Shown: positions 9,330 through 18,682 of the stretch, piece by piece
Position numbering within the stretch: position 1 is the first letter of the stretch
Layout: every line of letters begins with the position of its first letter
DNA from: Oceanobacillus oncorhynchi
Lineage (GTDB): Bacteria > Bacillota > Bacilli > Bacillales > Amphibacillaceae
Length of the DNA: 64,000 nucleotides
Reading direction: 5' to 3'
Assembly (NCBI RefSeq): GCF_000821065.1
Contig: NZ_CDGG01000001.1
Location: 4,216,001-4,280,000, forward strand
The notes under the pieces: model-generated
Told to the model about the DNA's origin: nothing
Databases searched by the model: none
The model's input: the letters and a program-made list of their open reading frames with translations, nothing else
Position numbers and translations under genes: made by a program

Positions 9330-10088
9330 TTATATACCTCCATATCGTCTTTTCCGATGCTGATATGCAAGTAATGCTTCATAGAATGTTTCTTCTGTAA
9401 ACTCCGGCCATAGTTTATCTGTAAACCAAAACTCCGTATACGCCATTTGCCAAAGCATAAAATTACTTAAACGGCATTCGCCGCCAGTACGTATTAACAG
9501 GTCCGGGTCAGAGACACCAGTTGTATATAAATATTTTGAAAAGGTTTCTTCATCTAAGCTGCTCATATCGATATCATCTTCTTTTACTTCCGATACGATT
9601 TGCTTGACTGCTTTTAAAATCTCGTATCGGCCGCCGTAATTAAGGGCAAAGTTTAAAATAAGACCATCATTATGCTTTGTTTTTTCTTTTGCATAGTTTA
9701 CTGCTTCCTGTGTGTGGCTCGGCAATGCCTGAAAATCGCCTATCGTTTGGATACGAACATTATTTTCCATTAAGCTTGGTAAATATACATGCAAGAACTC
9801 TTTTGGAAGTTTTAAAATATATTCCACTTCTTGTTTTGGCCGTTTCCAGTTTTCTGTTGAAAAAGTATAAAGCGTTAAAACCTTCACATTTGCTTTCACA
9901 GCGGTTTTAACGATTTTATTCACCGTAGATACACCCTCTTTATGACCAGCAAACCTGGGTAATCCCCGTTTTTGTGCCCATCTGCCATTCCCATCCATGA
10001 TAATAGCAACATGATTGGGAGCATTCTCTTCAGAAAGTGAATCCGATTCTTTTGGTTGTTTTGATAAAAAAGGAATTTTAATAGACAT
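9330..10088 (-). CDS. uppS: Isoprenyl transferase (undecaprenyl diphosphate synthase)
   Basis: A 252-residue cis-prenyltransferase that extends FPP with IPP to undecaprenyl diphosphate, the wall-polymer lipid carrier. The diphosphate-binding motif HVAIIMDGNGRWA includes D32 and R36; TFSTENWKRP and the C-terminal SDPDLLIRTGGECRLSNF complete the active site. The reading frame is open 38 codons further upstream, but GGGGGACGG stands just before the ATG at 10086-10088 and the upstream residues (YYLLAWSCLSSLV) do not look like this family. I use the internal ATG. Confidence 0.93.
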   Translation of the reverse strand: MSIKIPFLSKQPKESDSLSEENAPNHVAIIMDGNGRWAQKRGLPRFAGHKEGVSTVNKIVKTAVKANVKVLTLYTFSTENWKRPKQEVEYILKLPKEFLHVYLPSLMENNVRIQTIGDFQALPSHTQEAVNYAKEKTKHNDGLILNFALNYGGRYEILKAVKQIVSEVKEDDIDMSSLDEETFSKYLYTTGVSDPDLLIRTGGECRLSNFMLWQMAYTEFWFTDKLWPEFTEETFYEALLAYQHRKRRYGGI

Positions 10089-10472
10089 TTTCCGTCCCCC
10101 GAATGGTTGTTTGTTCATAACCCTCTTCATCTTTTTTCGAAGAACAAGGGATGAAAGGCATGACCATGCCAATAAATAATATGACTGTATTTCGTTTAAC
10201 ATGTATGAAATCGACTGTTTTTTTTAAAATACGATAACATGACACATCTAGAAAAGGATTTTCCGCTAACCGCGACATACAGCGGATGCGGAAGTCTTTT
10301 TTATCCACTCATATATAAGTGCATGATAGCCAGTAACATTAATACAAAAACCCCCTTTAATAAGAGGGCTTAATGGCATCTTACTACGTTAGCAGAAAAC
10401 TGTCACCTTTAAACAAAATATATTTTGCCAGGGTTTGTGCTGTTAAGATGGATAGAAGGCATGTATCCCCTA
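10089..10472. other. Spacer between frr and uppS
   Basis: The 384-bp spacer holds the frr terminator (10346-10369), a perfect short palindrome GGCATGACCATGCC near 10157-10170, and the uppS ribosome binding site. A 76-codon minus-strand frame (10078-10308, GTG start) has no ribosome binding site and overlaps uppS, so I do not call it. No promoter with standard spacing was clear. Confidence 0.5.
10346..10369 (-). terminator. Intrinsic terminator after frr
   Basis: In the transcript CCCTCTT pairs with AAGGGGG (one G-U pair) over a four-base loop and is followed by TTTTTG. It ends the rpsB-tsf-pyrH-frr unit. Confidence 0.75.
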
Positions 10473-11030
10473 TCACACTTCCATAATTTCATTTTCTTTG
10501 GTTTTTGCTAAATCTTCAATTTGCTTAATATACGCGTCTGTTGTTTCTTGAACATCATCTTGAAATGCTCTTAAATCGTCTTCTGTCATATCACCATTTT
10601 TTTCAGCTTTTTTAAGCTGGTCATTTGCCTGGCGGCGAAGATTTCTAATTTGTACACGAGCTTCTTCTGCATATTTCCCTACTACTTTAACCAAGTCTTT
10701 TCTTCTTTCTTGGGTAAGAGCAGGAATATTGATGCGGATGATGTTTCCATCATTTGATGGAGAAAGTCCCAAGTCCGCTTTTTGAATTGCTTTATCAATA
10801 TCACCAATTGCTGACTTATCGTATGGAGTAACGGTCAGCAGTCTTGCTTCTGGAGCACCTACCTGAGCTAGTTGGTTCAGCGGTGTAGAAGCACCATAAT
10901 AATCAACATAAACCGTATCTAATAGACTTGGATTGGCACGTCCAGCACGAACAGAAGCTAGATTTCTTGAGAAAGCTTGAACAGCTTGTTCCATTTTTTC
11001 CTTCGTATCTTTTATCACTGATTCTGACAT
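10473..11030 (-). CDS. frr: Ribosome recycling factor
   Basis: A 185-residue protein of the standard length. It has the start typical of the family and the hallmarks [37 protein letters not shown] and [21 protein letters not shown]. It works with EF-G to split post-termination ribosomes. It starts two bases after the pyrH stop, so it is translationally close-coupled with UMP kinase, and is followed by a terminator. Confidence 0.98.
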   Translation of the reverse strand: MSESVIKDTKEKMEQAVQAFSRNLASVRAGRANPSLLDTVYVDYYGASTPLNQLAQVGAPEARLLTVTPYDKSAIGDIDKAIQKADLGLSPSNDGNIIRINIPALTQERRKDLVKVVGKYAEEARVQIRNLRRQANDQLKKAEKNGDMTEDDLRAFQDDVQETTDAYIKQIEDLAKTKENEIMEV

Positions 11031-11032
11031 GT

Positions 11033-11851
<819 letters not shown>

Positions 11852-11869
11852 AAAAACCCCTACAAAGAA

Positions 11870-11889
11870 GGGAACAAATTAATGTCCCC
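11870..11889 (-). terminator. Possible weak terminator after tsf
   Basis: GGGGAC pairs with GTTCCC over an eight-base AT loop, followed by TTCTTTG, 13 bp after the tsf stop. The stem is short, so read-through to pyrH is likely. Confidence 0.45.
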
Positions 11890-11902
11890 TAATTTGCACA
11901 AC

Positions 11903-12787
11903 TTATTTTTTGATTTGGCTCATTACTTCTTCCGCGAAGTTATCTTCACGTTTTTCCATTCCTTCGCCTACTTCATAGCGAATAAATGCTTTTACAGAAG
12001 CACCTTTATCTCCAACATATTTTTTCACTTTTTGGTCTGGATCTTTTACAAAGCTTTGTTCTAAAAGAACGATTTCTTCGAAGAATTTACCTAGACGGCC
12101 TTCTACCATTTTTTCAACGATGTTTTCTGGTTTTCCTTCGTTTAATGCTTGTGTTTTAAGCACTTCACGCTCACTGTTCACTTCTTCTTCAGCAACTTCA
12201 TCACGAGATACATAACGAGGGTTGATAGCTGCTACATGCATTGCAACATCTTTCGCTACTTCTTCGTCTGTTGTACCTTCTAACAATGAAAGTACGCCGA
12301 TACGTCCGCCCATATGAAGGTATGCACCAAAAGCATCATTATCTGTTTTTTCTAATACAGTGAAGCGGCGAAGTGAGATTTTTTCTCCAATTTTAGAAAC
12401 CACTGTAGTGATTGCTGCGTCAACTGTTTCAGAACCATCTAAAAATGGCTGTTGTAAAGCTTCTTCAACAGTTTCAGGATTATTTTTCACAATGTGTTTT
12501 CCAAGGTCAGAAAGCAATTGCTTGAACTGATCGTTCTTTGTAACGAAGTCTGTTTCACAGTTTACTTCAATAATTGCAGCTCTGTTTCCGTCTAATTCAA
12601 TATGCGTTAAACCTTCTGCAGCAACACGATCCGCTTTTTTAGCAGCTTTCGCCATTCCTTTTTCACGTAGAAAATCAATTGCCTGCTCCATATCTCCATT
12701 TGTTTCTGTCAGTGCTTTTTTACAATCCATCATTCCAGCACCTGTTTTTTCACGTAATTCTTTAACCATTTTAGCAGTTACTGCCAT
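11903..12787 (-). CDS. tsf: Elongation factor Ts
   Basis: A 294-residue nucleotide-exchange factor for EF-Tu. The N-terminal UBA-like domain starts [26 protein letters not shown], followed by the core domain with [13 protein letters not shown] and [16 protein letters not shown]. Length is normal. It follows rpsB, from which it is separated by a hairpin plus T-run that looks like a partial terminator or attenuator, so S2 and EF-Ts levels could be set differently. Confidence 0.98.
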   Translation of the reverse strand: MAVTAKMVKELREKTGAGMMDCKKALTETNGDMEQAIDFLREKGMAKAAKKADRVAAEGLTHIELDGNRAAIIEVNCETDFVTKNDQFKQLLSDLGKHIVKNNPETVEEALQQPFLDGSETVDAAITTVVSKIGEKISLRRFTVLEKTDNDAFGAYLHMGGRIGVLSLLEGTTDEEVAKDVAMHVAAINPRYVSRDEVAEEEVNSEREVLKTQALNEGKPENIVEKMVEGRLGKFFEEIVLLEQSFVKDPDQKVKKYVGDKGASVKAFIRYEVGEGMEKREDNFAEEVMSQIKK

Positions 12788-12838
12788 GTTAATTCCTCCT
12801 AAAAAACGTTAATTTTTGTTATTCCTTCTTCTTTCCTG

Positions 12839-12877
12839 AAAAAAGGGTGATAAAAGGCTTCTATCCTCTTATCACCC
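12839..12877 (-). terminator. Terminator/attenuator between rpsB and tsf
   Basis: In the transcript GGGTGATAA pairs with TTATCACCC around a loop of about 15 bases, followed by TTTTTT. Since tsf has no clear promoter of its own in the remaining 50 bp, partial read-through is the likely behaviour. Confidence 0.8.
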
Positions 12878-12892
12878 TCACCTTTTAAAAGA

Positions 12893-13651
12893 TTACTCTT
12901 GGGAAGCAGCTTCTTCAGCAACTTCTGCTTCTAATTGGTCTTGTTCAGAAACAGGTTCTTCTGTTTCTTCACCTTGTTTTACTTCTAGAATAGCATCTGC
13001 CATTTTTGAAGTAAGAAGTTTTACTGCACGGATTGCATCATCGTTTGCAGGGATTACATAATCGATTTCATCCGGATCACAGTTTGTATCAACGATTCCG
13101 ATAATCGGAATGTTTAGTTTGTGTGCTTCTGCAATTGCGATACGCTCTTTACGAGGATCGATTACAAATAATGCATCTGGAAGTTTTTTCATTTCTTTGA
13201 TTCCGCCTAAGAATTTAACAAGACGATCTTTTTCTTTTAATAAGTTTACTACTTCTTTTTTAGGAAGTACTTCGAAAGTACCGTCTTCTTCCATTTTCTC
13301 AATATCTTTCAAACGGTTAATACGTTTGCGGATTGTTTGGAAGTTTGTTAATGTTCCACCTAACCAGCGTTGGTTAACATAGTACATGCCTGAACGCACT
13401 GCTTCGTCACGTACAGAATCTTGAGCTTGTTTTTTTGTACCTACGAAAAGTACTGTACCGCCGTTTGCTGCGATTTCCTTCACGTAGTTATATGCTTCAT
13501 CCACTTTTTTAACTGTTTTTTGTAAGTCGATGATGTAGATGCCGTTACGCTCCGTAAAAATGTATTTTTTCATTTTCGGGTTCCAACGACGTGTTTGGTG
13601 ACCAAAGTGTACACCAGCTTCTAGCAATTGTTTCATTGAAATTGCTGCCAT
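12893..13651 (-). CDS. rpsB: 30S ribosomal protein S2
   Basis: A 252-residue S2 with the signature blocks [53 protein letters not shown] and [16 protein letters not shown]. The last 30 residues are very acidic ([18 protein letters not shown]), a common tail in Bacillaceae. It is the first gene of the rpsB-tsf-pyrH-frr unit and is preceded by a good sigma-A promoter and a structured untranslated leader. Confidence 0.98.
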   Translation of the reverse strand: MAAISMKQLLEAGVHFGHQTRRWNPKMKKYIFTERNGIYIIDLQKTVKKVDEAYNYVKEIAANGGTVLFVGTKKQAQDSVRDEAVRSGMYYVNQRWLGGTLTNFQTIRKRINRLKDIEKMEEDGTFEVLPKKEVVNLLKEKDRLVKFLGGIKEMKKLPDALFVIDPRKERIAIAEAHKLNIPIIGIVDTNCDPDEIDYVIPANDDAIRAVKLLTSKMADAILEVKQGEETEEPVSEQDQLEAEVAEEAASQE

Positions 13652-13683
13652 AATAAATTCCTCCTAATTGGTTTTATTCCTCC

Positions 13684-13742
13684 GCATTTATCTTCTTTAT
13701 AAGAACACTGTATATCAGCACCAACCTTATAAATCCAAATGC
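13684..13742 (-). promoter_or_regulatory. Structured 5' leader of rpsB
   Basis: The rpsB leader folds with GCATTT (13737-13742) against AAATGC (13684-13689) at the base and a perfect inner stem TTTATAAG/CTTATAAA (13726-13733 with 13696-13703). It lies between the promoter and the ribosome binding site. A role in S2 autoregulation is inference from the position and fold. Confidence 0.55.
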
Positions 13743-13792
13743 GTGTGATTTTTAGCTAACTAATCATAGATAGACTATTTACACCAAAGGTT

Positions 13793-13821
13793 ACTATACC
13801 ACAACCTCTCCAAGGAGGCAA
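13793..13821 (-). promoter_or_regulatory. Sigma-A promoter of rpsB
   Basis: TTGCCT (13816-13821), 17 bp, TATAGT (13793-13798) on the minus strand, just beyond the swrB start-side flank and about 140 bp before rpsB. Confidence 0.7.
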
Positions 13822-13828
13822 GTGATTT

Positions 13829-14296
13829 CTACGACTTTTTTTGATGCATTTTGATAATTATTTCAGCTTCTGTTTTTCCACAGTTTAACTTTTTAGCTAT
13901 ATCGTCTATTGTTTCTCCGTTTGTGTGAAGCTGCAGTATTTTGGCTTCCAAGGATGTTTCTACTTCATCTTGATAAGCAGCAGGTTGAAAATCCTCTATA
14001 GGCTGCGTTTCTTTCTCTGTCATCGCAGCTCCCTCTTTCTTCTTCTCTGCAGGGGGGAAAGGAGGATACTTTTTTATGCTGTCATGCTTTACAGGACTTT
14101 TGTCAGGCTGTTTATCCTCTTCCAGAAGTCTTTGCAGCATTCTGTTCTCTTTCCTTATTTCTTCCAAAGTCTCTTTCAGTACATTTTCTGCTTGTTTATT
14201 ACCATTAGCATTCTGCCTGTTCTTTAATAATAAATAAATAGCTAATATTGAAATGCCATGTAGTAAAAAGCTGATCATCCATAGTAATGTTGACAT
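13829..14296 (-). CDS. swrB: SwrB (YlxL), flagellar assembly/motility accessory protein
   Basis: A 155-residue protein with a single N-terminal membrane segment (about 4-24), a charged coiled-coil linker (about 35-65), a proline- and glutamate-rich middle and a conserved C-terminal helix-turn-helix-like module (AKILQLHTNGETIDDIAKKLNCGKTEAEIII). This matches SwrB/YlxL, the last gene of the B. subtilis fla/che operon, which promotes flagellar type III export and sigma-D activity. It lies 27 bp after sigD. The middle is poorly conserved, so identification rests on the C-terminal module and position. Confidence 0.85.
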   Translation of the reverse strand: MSTLLWMISFLLHGISILAIYLLLKNRQNANGNKQAENVLKETLEEIRKENRMLQRLLEEDKQPDKSPVKHDSIKKYPPFPPAEKKKEGAAMTEKETQPIEDFQPAAYQDEVETSLEAKILQLHTNGETIDDIAKKLNCGKTEAEIIIKMHQKKS

Positions 14297-14323
14297 ATTT
14301 TTTCCCTTCCATACATGCTCATA

Positions 14324-15100
14324 TTAAACCTGGGTGATTTTTTGCAGCGTTGAGCGTAATTTTGCAATGCTTCGCTTATGGATTTGTGAAATACGGGAAG
14401 TCGTTAATTCCAATACTTGTCCAATCTCTGTAAAGGTTAATTCCTCTTGATAAAAAAGACTGATAACAAGCTGTTCTTTTTCATTTAATGACTTGATTCC
14501 TTCTATTAATTCGTCCTTCCACTCTTCTTGGATAAGCCTTTCTTCTGGCCTGAGCTCCGGTTTATCTGATACATTGTAGCCAATACCTTCTTTCAGGTCA
14601 TTCTCCTGCCCCTTTGGTTTATCTTCAATAGAAAGCATGTTGCTCAGTACCATATCCCGTAATGTTATTTCGACGTCCTGAATAGGCATTCCTGTCATTT
14701 CGGCAATATCCTCCGGCTGTGCTTCCCGTTGATTTTTTTGCTCAAAAATCTCACTTGCCTGCTCCACCTTTTTTGTTTTCTCACGAATCGAACGTGGCAG
14801 CCAATCTTCTTTTCTTAATCCATCCATGATCGAACCTTTAATTCGAAATGAGGCATATGTATCAAATTTCAAATCACGTTTCAGCTCAAATTTGTGCAAT
14901 GCATCATACAGACCCAGCAAGCCATAGCTGCGGATTTCTTCACGATCCACACGATTAGGCAATTGACTTACAATTCTTTCCGTATGAAAGGAAACAAGAT
15001 ACATGTAGTTCTCAATGAGTAGATTTGCTGCTTCATTATCTTGACTGGTCATCCAATGCTTCCATAAAATTTGTTCTTGTGAAGGCTCTAATGAACTCAC
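14324..15100 (-). CDS. sigD: RNA polymerase sigma factor SigD (FliA family)
   Basis: A 258-residue sigma-28 family factor. Region 2 reads YMYLVSFHTERIV then EEIRSYGLLGLYDALHKFELKRDLKFDTYASFRIKGSIMDGLR, region 3 RSIREKTKKVEQA, and region 4 ends LTFTEIGQVLELTTSRISQIHKRSIAKLR. It drives late flagellar, chemotaxis and autolysin genes. As in B. subtilis it lies near the distal end of the fla/che operon, where its dose depends on full-length transcription. Length is typical. Confidence 0.97.
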   Translation of the reverse strand: MSSLEPSQEQILWKHWMTSQDNEAANLLIENYMYLVSFHTERIVSQLPNRVDREEIRSYGLLGLYDALHKFELKRDLKFDTYASFRIKGSIMDGLRKEDWLPRSIREKTKKVEQASEIFEQKNQREAQPEDIAEMTGMPIQDVEITLRDMVLSNMLSIEDKPKGQENDLKEGIGYNVSDKPELRPEERLIQEEWKDELIEGIKSLNEKEQLVISLFYQEELTFTEIGQVLELTTSRISQIHKRSIAKLRSTLQKITQV

Positions 15101-15124
15101 GATGACACACTCCTTTCAAATCGG

Positions 15125-15616
15125 TTAAATTGTAAAGACATTCTGATTACGTTTTCTGATGGAAAGCTTGGACGTTACTGGATCAAACTCAATCGTTCTC
15201 CCCAAATTACCGCCTACATCTGAGGAAACAACTTTAATATTTAATTTTCGAAGCGCGTCCTGGACTGCTTCTATATTCTTATCACCAATCCGCATAAAGC
15301 TTGTTCCTTTACCAACCTGAAACATTTGCGCTCCCCCGGCCATTTTTGCTTTCATATTTCTGGCTCCCTGTTCCTGAAGCATTTCTAACAGCTGCGGGAT
15401 GGCTGTATCTGCATATTTCATCTCACTTATACTGCCGGCTCTTGCTTGGCTGGAGTCAGGCAATAAAATATGAGACAATCCAGCTATTCCACGCCTTTCA
15501 TCGTATAATACCGTTCCAATACAAGAGCCAAGCCCCAGCGTTCGAATCGTATTAGGGGATCGAACAATTTTCGTATCTGCAATACCGACATTTACAATTG
15601 TTTTCGTTATACTCAT
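15125..15616 (-). CDS. cheD: Chemoreceptor glutamine deamidase CheD
   Basis: A 163-residue deamidase. The catalytic cysteine is in LGLGSCIGTVLYD (C32) and the histidine in GLSHILLPDS (H49); both are intact, as is the later AGGAQMF loop. CheD deamidates receptor glutamines and binds CheC, raising CheC phosphatase activity in the Bacillus adaptation system. It starts one base after the cheC stop. Family length is normal. With cheA absent at this locus (see findings), its receptor and kinase partners must be encoded elsewhere or be missing. Confidence 0.96.
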   Translation of the reverse strand: MSITKTIVNVGIADTKIVRSPNTIRTLGLGSCIGTVLYDERRGIAGLSHILLPDSSQARAGSISEMKYADTAIPQLLEMLQEQGARNMKAKMAGGAQMFQVGKGTSFMRIGDKNIEAVQDALRKLNIKVVSSDVGGNLGRTIEFDPVTSKLSIRKRNQNVFTI

Positions 15617-15617
15617 C

Positions 15618-16256
15618 TTAAGACCATCCTAATTTGGCAAAGAGCTTTTGAAAAGATTCTGGATCAGGAATAAAAAGGAAATTCCCTCTAATCTGTTCAT
15701 GGCCTCGTTCCTCTTGCCTTATTTCCGTATCAATAATAATTGCATAATCTGTTACCTGAGAAATTTCTAATAAGCCCATTGTCATAATAGCACCAGCCAT
15801 ATCGATTCCCAGATGTGGAACAGAAGGCTGCAGATTCATACCAGTAAAGTCAGAAAGCGCGGTAAGATACGACCCGGTCAAAATATTTCCTATTTCACTT
15901 AATGCAGACATAGCAATCTCTAATTCTATTCCATCCGTCTCTTCTGATAATCGAAATTCCGGATTATGCGTCAGCTTTTGTACCAGATACTCTGCTTCTT
16001 CAATATCAACGACAATAGCCATTACACCCGTTATTTCCCCTTCCACCTGAAACATCAATCCGACAATAGGCTGTTCCGGTCCGCCAACCAATTCAATGAC
16101 TTCGTTAAAATCAGCAATCTCCACATTAGGAACCAGCATATCTATTTTATGACCCAACAGCTGTGATAAGGAGGTTGCAGCGTTTCCAGCACCTATATTC
16201 CCTATTTCTTTCAAAATATCCTTCTGAAAGCTCGTTAATTGGAAAACATCCATCAT
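15618..16256 (-). CDS. cheC: CheY-P phosphatase CheC
   Basis: A 212-residue CheC. Both active-site helices are present: the first with E17-x-x-N20 (LKEIGNIGAGNAATSL), the second with E121-x-x-N124 (SALSEIGNILTGSYLTAL). It hydrolyses CheY-phosphate and is paired with CheD. The start overlaps the cheW stop by four bases. It shares its fold with the N-terminal part of FliY in this same operon. Confidence 0.96.
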   Translation of the reverse strand: MMDVFQLTSFQKDILKEIGNIGAGNAATSLSQLLGHKIDMLVPNVEIADFNEVIELVGGPEQPIVGLMFQVEGEITGVMAIVVDIEEAEYLVQKLTHNPEFRLSEETDGIELEIAMSALSEIGNILTGSYLTALSDFTGMNLQPSVPHLGIDMAGAIMTMGLLEISQVTDYAIIIDTEIRQEERGHEQIRGNFLFIPDPESFQKLFAKLGWS

Positions 16257-16732
16257 TGATCATCCAATTCTTTTGTTTTTATTTCTTCTAAATTTAATAA
16301 TTTATAAATATCTAATAATACAATCAGCCGATTATCCAGATGAGCAATAGAATGGATGTATTCTTTTTTTACAGTGCCAATGGTTTCCGGAGGATTTTCC
16401 AAAAGATCAACCGGGATGTCTAGCACATCATTTGCATTGTCTATAATCAACCCAACTTGTGTCTCATCAATCTTGGTGATGATTATCTGATCTTCTTCCT
16501 TGTTATGCTCCGGCTCTTCTTCCAGCCGAATGCGCAAATCAATGACAGGAATAATCTTCCCTCTAAGATTAATCACACCTTTAATATAATTTTTTTCGTG
16601 CGGGACGCGTGTAATAGGCAAGGATGTTTCAATAGACTCTACAAAGTTCACCGGCAACCCATACTCACTGCCATTCAAATCAAAAATGATTGTTTTTTCT
16701 AATCTTTCTGGAGTTAACTGTTCTTGTGTCAT
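16253..16732 (-). CDS. cheW: Chemotaxis coupling protein CheW
   Basis: A 159-residue coupling protein that links chemoreceptors to the kinase CheA. It has the beta-barrel core with FDLNGSEYGLPVNFVESIE, ITRVPHEKNYIKGVINLRGKIIPVIDLR and VGLIIDNANDVLDI. It lies 26 bp downstream of cheB. In B. subtilis and most relatives cheA stands between them, so this gene is directly next to the deletion or relocation point. The ribosome binding site (GGAAGGGA) is modest but correctly placed. Confidence 0.96.
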   Translation of the reverse strand: MTQEQLTPERLEKTIIFDLNGSEYGLPVNFVESIETSLPITRVPHEKNYIKGVINLRGKIIPVIDLRIRLEEEPEHNKEEDQIIITKIDETQVGLIIDNANDVLDIPVDLLENPPETIGTVKKEYIHSIAHLDNRLIVLLDIYKLLNLEEIKTKELDDQ

Positions 16733-16758
16733 GCCAATCTTTCCCTTCCGGTTATTTG

Positions 16759-17826
16759 TTATTTAACAAGATTGCTCAGCTGGCTAGCCATTTGATTTAA
16801 TGGCACTTGATAATCAGCTAGCCCCTCATTGATAATAGACTTCGGCATTCCATATACAATAGCTGTCTCTTCTGTCTCTGCAAGTGAAACGACATGAGAA
16901 TTTGCTTTTTTCAATGCTTTTAAGCCAAGCGTACCGTCATTCCCCATCCCTGTTAAGACGCAGGTTACAATCTGATAATTCTTAAGAGAACACAGAGAGC
17001 GGAATAATGTATTGACGGACGGACGATGACCATTATCCAGCGGTTGTTGATTTAATGAAATCATTAATGCCATGCCGCTGCTTTTCACTTCCATATGGTA
17101 TCCGCCCGGCGCGATGTAGACCGTTCCCTTTTTCATTAATTCTCCATGTTCCGCTTCTTTAACAGTCAACCGGCTAATTTGATTTAACCGTTCTGCCAGA
17201 GACGCAGTAAATCCAGGAGGCATATGCTGTACAACAGCAACAGGAATACCAAGATCTTTCGGTAAAGCGGTAATGACTTTCTGCAGCGCTCTCGGGCCTC
17301 CAGTAGACGTTCCGATGGCAACCATTTTTTTGGAGGAAAGAGAGGGCTTCGCAGGCATTGTCAATGGCTGCTGTATACGTTCTATCGGCACATGCTGCGC
17401 TGCTCCATTTATTTTTTTATGTACTTTTACGGTTGCTGCTGTATAGACCTTGTCGCATATTTCTTTTTCTACCTTTTTTATATCTAATGAAATCGCTCCG
17501 GACGGCTTTGTAATAAAGTCAACCGCACCTGTCGAAATAGCCTGGATGGTATAATCAGCGCCTTTTCTTGTTTCACTGGACAGCATGACCACAGAAACAG
17601 GACATTCCTCCATAATCTGTTTTAAAGCTCCTAAACCATCCAGCTTCGGCATTTGGACATCCATGGTTACGACATCCGGATGCAGCTTTTTTACTTTATT
17701 TACCCCATCTTCGCCATGTACGGCAGTTCCAACTACATGAAATCTGCCATCCTCTGTTAAAATCTCAGAAATCATTTTTCTCATAAATGCAGAATCATCT
17801 ACGACAAGAACATTAATTAGAGTCAT
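16759..17826 (-). CDS. cheB: Protein-glutamate methylesterase/deamidase CheB
   Basis: A 355-residue two-domain enzyme. The receiver domain has D10/D11, the phosphorylated D56 (VVTMDVQMP) and KP at 107-108. After a linker, the methylesterase domain carries the catalytic S174 (GTSTGGPRAL), H201 (VVQHMPPGF) and D297 (GMGNDGTLG). It removes methyl groups from chemoreceptors once phosphorylated by CheA. Every key residue is intact, which argues against general decay of chemotaxis although cheA is not in its usual next position. Confidence 0.97.
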   Translation of the reverse strand: MTLINVLVVDDSAFMRKMISEILTEDGRFHVVGTAVHGEDGVNKVKKLHPDVVTMDVQMPKLDGLGALKQIMEECPVSVVMLSSETRKGADYTIQAISTGAVDFITKPSGAISLDIKKVEKEICDKVYTAATVKVHKKINGAAQHVPIERIQQPLTMPAKPSLSSKKMVAIGTSTGGPRALQKVITALPKDLGIPVAVVQHMPPGFTASLAERLNQISRLTVKEAEHGELMKKGTVYIAPGGYHMEVKSSGMALMISLNQQPLDNGHRPSVNTLFRSLCSLKNYQIVTCVLTGMGNDGTLGLKALKKANSHVVSLAETEETAIVYGMPKSIINEGLADYQVPLNQMASQLSNLVK

Positions 17827-17830
17827 TTCT

Positions 17831-18682
17831 TCACCCCTTCATGAAATGTTTTATCCGTTCTATGAAACTGCCAGATTTACGTACCGTTTTGTTTGTGTCA
17901 TTTACGTACATTTGCAGGATCGACTCCATTGCTTTGGAAGCCTTCGTTTTCGGATATAACTTGGTATACGGTTTTTGATGCATGACAGCTTTCATTATAT
18001 TTCCGTCTTCTGGAATACAACCTAATCTTCGAGCCTCTGCGTCCAGAAAGCGGCGAATAACCGTGTGGAAATTACCGAGAATATTGCTGCCCTCTGTTTT
18101 ATTCCTTGAACGATTTAAAATAGTATAGATTGGCATATCCGGCTGATTAGATAATATATGCTTCACCATTCCATATGCATCCGTAATGGACGTCGGTTCA
18201 GGCGTAGTGACAATAAAACATTCATCTGCTGCCAAAATAAAAAATAATGAAGTCTCTGTCACACCAGCACCCATATCAAATAACACATAATCATATTCTC
18301 GCCATACCTTTTCCAGCCCTTGATAAAAAATAGCTTTCTTATGCTCATTAATTTCTAAGAAATCGTGCAGGCCAGAACCTCCGGGAATATAATCTATGCC
18401 ATAAGGACTTTTTACAATGGCGTCCTGAATGGAAATTTTATTATTTAAAACATCGGCAATAGAATAGTCTGTCTGCATACCAAGGAGTAAATCGATATTT
18501 CCCATTCCTACATCTAAATCAAATACCAGGATTTTATGATTCTCCTGTGCAAGTTTCATCGAAAAATTAAGTGTGAAATTTGATTTTCCTACACCGCCTT
18601 TTCCGCTGCAAACAGCAATCGTTTTTGCTGTCCTTTCAGGGGATAGCCGGTTTCGGAGCTGTTCAGCCTGGTCATAGCTCAT
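17831..18682 (-). CDS. flhG: Flagellar number regulator FlhG (YlxH), MinD-like ATPase
   Basis: A 283-residue MinD/ParA-type ATPase with a deviant Walker A SGKGGVGKS (26-34), switch I DLDVGMGNIDLLLG and Walker B DYVLFDMGAG. It activates the FlhF GTPase and helps limit and place flagella. The gene overlaps flhF by four bases and is followed by cheB after four bases, matching the usual order. The C-terminus is basic and could bind membrane. Confidence 0.95.
   Translation of the reverse strand: MSYDQAEQLRNRLSPERTAKTIAVCSGKGGVGKSNFTLNFSMKLAQENHKILVFDLDVGMGNIDLLLGMQTDYSIADVLNNKISIQDAIVKSPYGIDYIPGGSGLHDFLEINEHKKAIFYQGLEKVWREYDYVLFDMGAGVTETSLFFILAADECFIVTTPEPTSITDAYGMVKHILSNQPDMPIYTILNRSRNKTEGSNILGNFHTVIRRFLDAEARRLGCIPEDGNIMKAVMHQKPYTKLYPKTKASKAMESILQMYVNDTNKTVRKSGSFIERIKHFMKG

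Noticed and set aside
10078-10308. 76-codon minus-strand frame between frr and uppS
   Set aside because: GTG start without a ribosome binding site, overlap with uppS in another frame, no recognisable family.
16733-16758. A frameshifted or split cheA
   Set aside because: There are only 26 bp between cheB and cheW, so no part of cheA can be hidden there.
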